NCBI GenBank assembly: GCA_002633025.1
Contig: NMRB01000105.1
Span: forward strand, 64,153-128,152
DNA length: 64,000 bases
DNA from: Notospermus geniculatus
Lineage: Eukaryota > Nemertea > Pilidiophora > Heteronemertea > Lineidae
Direction of reading: 5' to 3'
Each line of letters starts with the position of its first letter. The stretch's first letter is position 1. Positions 56,051-64,000 of the stretch are shown here, one piece after another. Position numbers and translations under genes: made by a program. The notes under the pieces are model-generated. The model saw nothing but the letters and a program-made list of their open reading frames with translations. It did no database searches and had not been told where the DNA came from.

Positions 56051-56452
56051 AGTGAGGCTTCGCAAACCTTAAGAAATACGTACATGTAGTAAGAAATACG
56101 AAATTCGACTTCATTTCCAGGACCTAATGTATTTTAGGAGATGGTTGGTACCACAAATGTCCCTGCTGTCGGTGCGTCTTACAAGCAAATCATGTAAGAC
56201 CGAGAGGGTTACTGGTGCATCTTGAATTTTGAAATTTTCACGAAGTGGAAACGAAAGATAAATTTCAAAGTTTAATATACGGTACACCATAACTCTGTCG
56301 GTGTTACGTCATACGCTAGACGACGTTTTGCAGCAGGCGGTATTTGTGGTACCAACCATCACCAGAAATGCATTTGGTCCATAGAAATAAGTCCAACCGA
56401 CTTCGTATTTCGTACTTCGTGCTTCGTCAGGTTTGCGAAACCTCACTCTTTT
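56051..56452. mobile_element. Two nested inverted-repeat elements
   Basis: Outer arms GTGAGGCTTCGCAAACCT (56051) and AGGTTTGCGAAACCTCAC (to 56452) are inverse, as are the GAAATACGAAATTCGACTT runs next to them. Inner arms GATGGTTGGTACCACAAAT (56140) and ATTTGTGGTACCAACCATC (to about 56361) define a second element of about 220 bp. Confidence 0.65.
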
Positions 56453-56635
56453 GTAACATGAACGAAACAGCAACAGAGGGTGAAAAAGTGTGGAATGTGA
56501 AACGAAAGTTGGTCTGGCTCGAATTTTATGACCGATGATAATACATGTACCCGTCATGCCCGTGGTTGCAACGCAACCGGTTGAAGGAAAGTACAGAAGT
56601 TGGACGCCGAATCAAGGTAGTCTTAGGAACAACCA

Positions 56636-56809
56636 CTAGAGGCCGCCACTGGCAACTGCACGGACACAAGAGACATAAGCCGTTTCCGTCACAAAAAGAT
56701 CATAGACTGCAAAAAAAGTTTTCTTGTCAACATATTCCTCCAGTAGTTCCAGCTGCGCTCGTGTCAAACCTTGATACCCGAGTCCATGGACTAACACTGA
56801 GACGGCCAT
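56636..56809 (-). CDS. Short candidate coding frame (57 codons) or first exon
   Basis: ATG at 56809 in a good initiation context (ACAAATGGC) opens MAVSVLVHGLGYQGLT and continues RAQLELLEEYVDKKTFFAVY to TAG at 56636. Codon use and the amphipathic LELLEEYVDK segment look coding. I do not recognise the protein. The last part (about residues 45-57) may be read-through into an intron, although no consensus donor stands out; TTTTTTTGCAG inside the frame could also be an acceptor. The call rests on sequence character only. Confidence 0.3.
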   Translation of the reverse strand: MAVSVLVHGLGYQGLTRAQLELLEEYVDKKTFFAVYDLFVTETAYVSCVRAVASGGL

Positions 56810-57286
56810 TTGTAAACATACCTCGCGTGGCTCGCGAGAAAGACAACACTAGCATCGAAACCAGATACCACTCTCGGTACGAACCAAAACAAGCCCAAGT
56901 TTGTCTGTTCCAACTGCCTTGACGGGACTTTATGCACACCAGAGTGTAGTTTAGTGTATCGAGTCTGTGGAGGATTAAGTCAACCTGACTTGGTGCCTTT
57001 TTTGAGATTTTGGTGTGGTTTCCTGGCGGGTGGGACGCCAAAAGAATCCAACATGTCGCAAAGTCAAGAACGGAAATTAAAATATTTGTGAACACCACCT
57101 TGCACGCCCACTCGCTATCAAAATATTTCCGGTATACCACTGGATACGCGTGCGAAAATCTTGCTGGAGCCATATCCTAACGAATGGAACCTTCTTGGTG
57201 GGACGCCAAACTTTGCCCTTTAGATCTAGAGAACTTCGAGTTGTGGACTAACGTCACGATTGGATTTCTCTTTTTTTGTTTACAAA

Positions 57287-57543
57287 TTAAAGCCCCTCTG
57301 TATAATTGAATTTTACGGTATTTTCGAAGTGTTATGAGAGTGCAGGTAGAGGTCTCACAGCCTCGTGCATGAAGGTCCCCAAAATGCTTGCCTAAGTACA
57401 TTGTACACGTACTTTCAAGAATCACGCCGTAGTTTTCAACACACATTCAGAAAACTCGGGCAGAGCGCGTATTCAGATAGGGCACAGAACATTTTACACT
57501 AACGTCACAGGACGTAGGACTTTCTGGAACAGTGCGGCTTTAA
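57287..57543. mobile_element. TTAA MITE family, copy d (uninterrupted, 257 bp)
   Basis: TTAAAGCCCCTCTGTATAAT to GAACAGTGCGGCTTTAA, with GTAGAGGTCTCACAGCCTCG and CAAAATGCTTGCCTAAGTAC inside. It has no nested insert and serves as the reference for copies a-c. Confidence 0.8.
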
Positions 57544-59350
57544 ACCATGAAACCTACCGTAGTGGCTCGCCACTACACCACACCACTACACCACACTCAG
57601 CCAGAAGCAGCCACTGCATCACGAGACAACCTTGACAAACCTCGACCCATTTCAGATTGCGCCCTTCTGACAATCTGGTTCAATTACACCGACGATTTGT
57701 TGAATTAGACACGCATTTCGACCGAATTATTCTCCAAACGGATAAATAATTAAAGATAAACCAAATATCATTAATTGCTACCTTTTTGTGGCGGGCCGCA
57801 AATTGTCCGATTATCTCGCCGGAAGACGACATTGGAAATCCGATTCCGGGTCAAGTAATCCCGAACAATGCCGAGTGACGCTCTCGGAAGGGTTGATATA
57901 AATGTAAGATCCACAGGCCGGATAGCCGGTCACTCGATTGGTCTTCTTGATCGAGTTATGAATTGGAAATGAGGAGGTTTAAGGACCGTAAATAGCAGGT
58001 GTGGAAAGCAAATTGGCTTTTGGTAAATTAGTGTCAAACATGAGTGGAGATTGAATGATGATTTAGTAGTTCTTCTGTCGGATGGTTTCACGATGAGTAT
58101 GAGAACCGATCACGTTTCTCTGTTTGTCAACCCCCACTTCATTCGGTGGAAAAAAACGACCAAAAAGTACTGTATATTTGCAATGTCGGCAAAAAATGTT
58201 TACAGGCCTCCAGCAGGGTCAGTATGGCGTACACACCGACTGGCCCAGGTTTTGGCCTAGCAGCCCCTAAAGGCGTTGCAGAAATATACCAACGGGGGTG
58301 CCCCTGTGTGTGAACCCTTGTAGGTTTAAAGAACATTCTGGGAAAACGCGTTCCTGAATAACCTTACTGTGTACCAATTAACAGTATCGGTTTAATTAAA
58401 CTTTCATGGCTGAATCCAGAGTAATTAATTCTATTGTATTTTAAATTAAAAAAGAGAAAACCCAAAGTGGATGCACAAAAAGCCGCGACGTTTCAAGATC
58501 AAATATAACACACCGATTAAAAAGTCCTTATTGACATTTTGAAGTTGGTGAATACTTCAGACATTTTATCAAGTACACCGGTGCCTGGTTCTTCCGGTTC
58601 GTCAACAAAATTCAAATATTATGACCGCCAGGTATCTAAATAATTAAATCAAAATTATTCCAATTGAAACATGGCCATTGAAACCACCACCGGGTAGGTT
58701 AGCTCTAGTTTACTTTCGATCGATTTAACATAGTTCCAGAGTTGTTTTGGATGGTTTGAGGCAGACCCAATGGACTCCCAAGACGGAAGTGTGCGGTCGG
58801 GAATCATTTATTAATTCATATCCGATTCTGGTCTGTAGTAGAGTATTACCAGCCATAATTCTTCAACAACGTCAGTCAAGTGTTTACATACAAGTCGCGG
58901 GAACGTGGTGGAAATACGCGCTAAAATGGCGGAACGTTTCTGCACGTGGCGGAAGGACTTGAACTAACGTCTGCCTGATCGTTATCAACTTCCGGCGGAA
59001 GGCTGTGCCTCGGAAGTGAATGTTATGGCGGTTTTTATTTGTTTTAAACATTCAGTATTAAGGGTTTATGGGTGTGGTACATGATCCCATCCATATGCTG
59101 TTATCTCCATATGCCATGTTACTCAATGCTCTTTGTTGCGTAAGACTATTTCAAAATTGCACTGACAGAAAAAAAGATTCTGACGAGATAAGATTGATCA
59201 TTAATGGAGGATTGCGACTGGTTTATTCCACCGCATCCTGCATGTCCTGGTTCAGAGCTCGTACAATAAAAGTTGAAGTTACCAAACAGGAAAAGGCTAA
59301 TCAATGTCCTACCCTAATTGAGGATATTACATGTTCAAGCCAAAGATCAG

Positions 59351-59512
59351 CCCGTCGCATGGGACAGTAAGCGATGGTGCCTTGTAGGCCTACGTTGTGC
59401 CTTTGCAAGGGCAAAGATCCCATCCAAATGAGGAACATGAGTAGCTTGAGATGGCCTCTTCTGTACTTAAACAGGGCCAATAATGACATGGCTTCGGCCC
59501 TGATGGAAAAAT
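59351..59512 (-). mobile_element. Interspersed repeat 'CCATCAGGGCCGAAGCC', copy 4
   Basis: GGGACAGTAAGCGATGG, CCCATCCAAATGAGGAACAT, GAGTAGCTTGAGATGGCCTC and GGCTTCGGCCCTGATGG, in the orientation of copy 1. Confidence 0.7.
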
Positions 59513-60744
59513 CTGATACAATACAATTCAATACAAGCAAAAGGAAAGGCTGAATATACAGAAGTTCTCCAAGAATTTATGACTGAAATCTGACTTTCAT
59601 CAGATACAGTAGAGATTTTGCACAATAAGCCTCTTTCAGGAAAATGCGCCAAAAATGTCCAGAACTACAAGCCTTTTATTCTTGGTTGGGTGATGGTGCA
59701 CCGTATCACTTGGTAAAGTTTTCCCAAATCATGCGTGAATTGGACCGTGATATGACATCGTGGAAATCACGTCTAGTGAGTCCACTACGACGATCGAGTG
59801 CCCAGTTGCAAAGCAAGTTGCAACGCAAAATCAGCTTGAAAATCAATGGTGGATTCCCAGCTTTTCGGACCATCCAAAACTCGTGTTCAGTCTCCATGTG
59901 GTCCATGCAGAACCTGTGTAAACAGGTCAAAACATGACAAATCCTGGGAAAAAGAGGGCCACTTCAGATTTGAGACCGACGCACTGGGAACGTGTCGACC
60001 GCTACTCAAAACATTGAGAAGTACTTGTTGGACAATAGGTCCAGTTGACGATATCATGTTAGCAAACCCTTACTATTGAAAACATGTTACATGTGATTTG
60101 GATGGTTCGTAGACCAGTCCACTCCAAAGAGAAAGAGAAGTGAGCGTGAAATACAGTATAAACAGTGATCGAAACATTGAAACCATGCAGTTTAAACCCT
60201 TCAAAAGCCATGCTCGGGAAAACTCGACCCAGTTCCCTCCAGAAGGATCTGTCAATTCCACGTGACGACGCCAAGCCCCGCCCCTAATTTACATATTCGC
60301 TTTACCGAGTGTCTACGAGACTCTCGTTTGCCCCGTCGGCGATGTTTCCATTGAAAGAAAATGTCACCTCAGCGTCAACCTCGCCTCCAGGATTCAATGA
60401 CTGACTTCTGCAAAATCAGGTTTGGTATTGGTCACAGTCGGACTGCTGTCATATCTGTGGGAGAAATGTCTCGTATTGACCTAATCTTATTGGACTGGGA
60501 AGGAGTTTGATATTTTTTCATGCCAAATCAATTCTTGCTTTCATTCTTTGCCAATAATCATGGTCAATTTAGGCCTAAACTGTTTGATTTGGTATTTCCA
60601 CTCCGTAATCACTCCCNGGCACGTATCAGATAATTCATCCCCTCAGCTTCTAGAAAAGGATGCGAGAAACTAGAATGAAGCATCACACAGATCAACTTTA
60701 CAAATCGCAACTGAACATTACACGCCTGGTAGCGAGGTTGCCAT

Positions 60745-60800
60745 AGCTCCGCCCACCTGTAAGCCCCGCCCTCACGATTAGACAACGAATACGCTTTATA
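60745..60800 (+). promoter_or_regulatory. GC-box promoter-like segment
   Basis: Two GC boxes (CTCCGCCC at about 60748 and CCCCGCCC at about 60764) precede an ATG at 60810. A TTTATA lies at 60795, close to the ATG. A similar block, AAGCCCCGCCCC followed by CGCTTTACCGAG, lies 490 bp upstream at about 60269-60306. Confidence 0.35.
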
Positions 60801-60809
60801 CTGGAGTCC

Positions 60810-60886
60810 ATGGCGGATAAAGACATTCAGCTCAGTGAGCTCGTGTCGAATGACGAACGGACTGTTCGAGGTTTGACAAAGGAACA
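60810..60886 (+). CDS. Candidate first coding exon
   Basis: ATG at 60810 in a CCATGG context opens MADKDIQLSELVSNDERTVR followed by GLTKE. A GT donor at 60887 (CA-GTAAAC) lies just before an in-frame TAA at 60888. GC boxes lie upstream. In phase 2, the frame would join the open frame ending at 61478 if the AAG at 61337-61339 is its acceptor, but that acceptor has a poor pyrimidine tract. The protein is not recognised. Without the splice it is a 26-residue peptide. Confidence 0.3.
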
Positions 60887-61339
60887 GTAAACCGAGTGAA
60901 TTCTTTGGAGTGTATGCCGTGGGGACAGTGTTGTGATCACTTAGGGGAACATTAAATTCAGTGACGAATGAGAATTAGCAGTTCCCGTACGTCGGTTATT
61001 CTCCGCAATTGTCTTTCGCATCATCTAGGATAGTATCGAAATCGCATCACTTTTGGTGTCATAAATGACTTTTCCACAATCTGGGGACAGTCACCAAAGG
61101 ACAAATTTCTAACCAGGACCAAGTTAACGCCAAGGAATAAGCTTGCAGCGAGACTGTTCTTTGATTGCTGATTTTCTGGGTTCCCTTCAAGGAGTAAACG
61201 GCGACAAGTTTTGGGACGCCGTCAGTGAACTTTGAAACGCGGAAGTAAGGTTTTTCAGACTGTGATTTTTTAGCCATCTGGTGTAGAGAGATATCTAGGA
61301 ATAGGCCCTTTAAACAGACATCACGGTGTTGGGAATAAG

Positions 61340-61478
61340 CTATACTTTTGCGGTTGATACCGCCTTGGAAAGCGCTATGGTTGAGAAGACGATGCTGTCC
61401 TTGTGCGAGAGGGGCGTGGACGGGGCAGCGCAGCCAGACACGATCGAGTGTCACGGGAGGACCATACATCTATCTCCG
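61340..61478 (+). CDS. Candidate coding exon with consensus donor
   Basis: The frame is open from 61314 and contains YTFAVDTALESAMVEKTMLS and then LCERGVDGAAQPDTIECHGR ending TIHLSP. A strong donor, CCG-GTAAGT, follows at 61479. It may start at the ATG at 61377 (34 codons) or be an internal exon starting at 61340. Codon use is coding-like, and the frame closes soon after the donor. No domain is recognised and the next exon was not found. Confidence 0.35.
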
Positions 61479-61747
61479 GTAAGTATTCCCCCCGAATAAC
61501 TCCAGTATCTTAACCATGAGGCCAGCTGTCATCCCTTATTTTAACACCCCATGATGGGTACTTTGGCAGAGTTGTTGACAGGAGAGTGGCAGACGAAGAC
61601 AAGACATAAAAGACGTCTTAGACAAACTTTTCTTCGAACATAAATGATGACGTTATCAATAAATTCAATTCGGCAGAAAAACTAAAAATTTTCTTACATA
61701 TTGTTGTCTCGACCTTAAAAAGTTACCAATCTGGAGAATCATCTCGT

Positions 61748-61927
61748 AGAGATGTCGTCTGCGTACGGTGTAGGCTACCACCAGCAGACGACGCAGAAAT
61801 GTCGTTGCGCACGGTGTATACCACCGGCAGACGACGCAGAAATGTCGTCTGCGCACGGTGTATACCACCGGCAGACGACGCAGAAATGTCGTCTGCGTAT
61901 GGTGTGGTGTACCACCAGCAGACGACA
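61748..61927 (+). repeat. Minisatellite, four units of about 45 bp
   Basis: Units of the form CAGACGACGCAGAAATGTCG, then TCTGCGCACGGTGTATACCA and CCGG. Within each unit CAGACGAC and GTCGTCTG form a small hairpin. Open frames across it on both strands are by-products. Confidence 0.85.
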
Positions 61928-63071
61928 CAATCATTTTTGGATGAAAAGTACACTTTGGTCGGACCTCGAACATTTCAACAGGAATACAGTCGGAGTTTGT
62001 CGTTTTCAATGCATGAGACGGATGTTTTCCACTGTCTCCGTCTGACTGACAGCCTGTGCTCAAATCAACCGAGTTTTTCAGTCGCCAAAGGTGAGGTGAC
62101 CCTAACACGTTTTCTGTAGGAAACCAAGGATCTCGCTATCTTTGGCGTGAATCATGCTCGGGGAACAAGCTGACATAGTCCCGCTGAGTGGTTGTCACCT
62201 GGCAATCCTCACTAAAGCTGTTACAGTTTCACCTTGGTCCGTTCACCATGGCATTCAGGCCAGCAAAAACTCACTCTCAGTTTCTCTGATCTAAAAAACT
62301 TACTGCAGGTTGACAGAAAGTTACCGAATATGAGATCCACATCACGCGACAGCGATATCGCCAAAGGATAGTACCTCAGGAAGGCATTCTCCGAAATGTA
62401 GCAAATAACATTCACTTCTGGGATCTCAACAAGAAAGTGCCTGAGGAAGACCCCGGTTGGGGTCGAAAATTTGCGAAATTCGGAGACGACTTTATGTTTA
62501 CTACCATTTTGTGTATATTTTTTGTACTCTATGTTGGATATTTAATTGATAAAACGTTTATTTTGAAATCTTCCTCATCAGAATCTGCCGATGTGTAGAT
62601 TTTTTACCATTTTGAATTCTACCATAATCGCCATCATCATCATCATGTCTTAACTTGAACAACGCCGGACATGACGGACAACTTTCTCAAGGAAATGACT
62701 TGATCAGCTGTTCGAACTGGTCCATGCAATAGCGACCAATTCCTAAAGATCAGTGTACGAGTAGGCCTGTGCTTTTCCTTCAACACTGTTAGAAATTACT
62801 GTAATAATTTTACAGAAATTGCCTGCAGCATCGAGTCCCCAGAACTTTCTGTAAATTTACATACATGTACATGTATGGTATGATTTATGTTTTCCTGTAT
62901 TGGTTGGACTATAAATTGGACTTTCCAATGATGCTTTCTGAGAGCAGTATGAAAATATAATTTGGTCAGCCTCCAGTCAAGTCTCTGTTAACATTTCTTT
63001 AAGTCTGGAATTTTACAGATCCAGTCCCTGAGACTCTGCTGCAGGAATTTTCTGTAAAATCCTCTGTTATT

Positions 63072-63212
63072 AGGGAGTTCGAGATCAGCGACTTATCACG
63101 GATCCTTATACGTATACGGAAATTTCTGTACAAAGAGGACAAATTTTGTGTACATTTCGATCTGTATACGTATAAGGATCCGTGATAAGTTGCTGATCTC
63201 AAACTCCCTATT
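63072..63212. mobile_element. Palindromic MITE 'TAGGGAGTTCGAGATCAGCG'
   Basis: Arms starting AGGGAGTTCGAGATCAGCGA and ending GCTGATCTCAAACTCCCT extend about 47 bp each, to CCTTATACGTATAC. The spacer is about 45 bp. TA-like flanks. Confidence 0.75.
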
Positions 63213-63438
63213 TCTAAACAGTGAACAAAACCAATACAATACCAATGTATAACACACAATTTTCTTAAAAACAACAAGGAAGTGCCTCCAATGGAGTAAG
63301 ATGTAAAAGTTAAAAGTAAGAAGTTAACAAGATTCACTGTTTTCCTAATAAATCGTTGAAATTGACCTCATTTTGGGTGTTTGAAATCACCGTTTTACCT
63401 ATTTTAGACATAATCGTCTGGCTCTCCTGTCAAGAAAN

Positions 63439-63547
63439 GACAACCTTATTTTTGTACTGACAATGTATAAAATCTGGTTAATGTGTAGTATGAATAATAA
63501 CGCTGTCGTAAAGTTTACGTTTATCGTTTGATTTCTAAACCTCCCTA
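63439..63547. mobile_element. TA-flanked palindromic MITE, copy e, cut at an N
   Basis: Only the right two-thirds is present, starting immediately after the N at 63438 (GACAACCTTATTTTTGTACT) and ending TTGATTTCTAAACCTCCCTA. Confidence 0.75.
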
Positions 63548-64000
63548 ATTTCAGACATGATCACGACAATAAAACCCATATTTATCTCTGTTGCGTGTTG
63601 TATCAACGCCGCACTAAAAGTAACACTATCAATTCCCATTAGTACTACTTTTTCATGTTGGAAAAAATACTGAAAATTTTTGACCAACAAATTGAGAGTT
63701 CGATGAGCAAAATTTCAACCAGCCGGCCTGGCACCTCGCGCATTCATCCCCACACCATCAACATGTTCACCACCACTCGAAAACATAAAGCAGCCAAAAT
63801 CCTTTCAGGTTTTGGCCAACAGGTGGCCTCTCGTCACATTTCATGACAATATAACGTGATACTGAGCGAGAGTCAAGGGCCCTTCTGACAGACAAGCATT
63901 CGTTCCAGGTGAATCCTTATTTTATCAACACCTGTTGTTGGTGTGTGTAAAACTAGAACCTTACGCGTCAGCATAATTTGCTTGGCATCTGATTTCATCA

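Larger units (their letters stand above)
48280..56630. other. No confident gene between tRNA-Asp and 56.6 kb
   Basis: Matching open frames at 53286 and 54703 (MIQIVSIETEHDTMRIRGNL...) are the same sequence in the N-joined duplication and lack motifs. (GAATTT)n lies at 51856-51880. The rest is palindromic elements and unique non-coding DNA. Confidence 0.45.
56815..60740. other. No recognisable gene
   Basis: Inverted CGGGTGGGACGCCAAAAG-like blocks occur near 57030 and 57200. AT-rich non-coding DNA fills 57650-58650. Open frames at 59068 and 59644 lack motifs. Confidence 0.4.
61485..64000. other. No confident gene to the right edge
   Basis: The frame after the minisatellite (about 61928-62090, SFLDEKYTLVGPRTFQQEYS) ends near a possible donor AAAG-GTGAGG at 62089-62094, but it overlaps the repeat and is not called. 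Remaining structure: palindromes at 63072-63212 and 63439-63547, and an AGGAAGACCCCGGTTGGGGT motif at 62443 shared with 31580 and 45295. Confidence 0.4.

Noticed and set aside
61059-61469. 136-codon minus-strand frame
   Set aside because: It lies opposite the better-supported plus-strand exon candidate with a consensus donor, and shows no motif.

Overview
This is eukaryotic, intron-bearing DNA. GT-AG introns, frequent small palindromic transposons, tRNA-derived SINEs and an AGGCCT/TACATGTA-rich background suggest an outbred marine invertebrate deuterostome, most likely a lancelet (Branchiostoma). The species call is inference. Three near-identical direct duplications each abut a single N and look like unmerged haplotypes, as expected of a very polymorphic assembly. 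No bacterial operon, CRISPR array or phage gene is present.

Layout. (1) 1-8146, minus strand: the 5' two-thirds of a CLC-family chloride/proton antiporter gene. Seven exons have matching splice phases, and the gene runs off the left edge. Its 4.8 kb first intron is full of palindromic elements. (2) 8.15-14.9 kb: no recognisable gene; holds a minisatellite of about 450 bp. (3) 14945-17202, plus strand: a complete five-exon gene for a 251-residue secreted cysteine-rich protein of unknown function. It sits between two copies of the same 135 bp palindromic element. (4) 18404-28119, minus strand: seven tandem single-exon copies of a class I SAM-dependent methyltransferase gene of about 278 codons. 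Six are intact and one is broken by a 5 bp insertion. There are two subfamilies, A (copies 1 and 3) and B (copies 2, 4, 5, 6, 7). The repeating A-B arrangement and matching spacers record the duplication history. (5) 28.1-60.7 kb: gene-poor. One intact tRNA-Asp(GUC) gene lies at 48204-48275 (minus), with a degenerate tRNA-Asp-like copy at 28565. The rest is at least a dozen families of short inverted-repeat elements, often nested, a 147 bp N gap, and a few short coding-like fragments. (6) 60.7-64 kb: GC boxes and two possible 5' exons of a plus-strand gene, a 45 bp minisatellite and more palindromic elements.

The recognised genes do not form one pathway. The most notable biology is the methyltransferase array, a young expanding lineage-specific enzyme family whose copies seem to be exchanging sequence, and the uncharacterised secreted protein beside it. 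Their substrate and partner are unknown.
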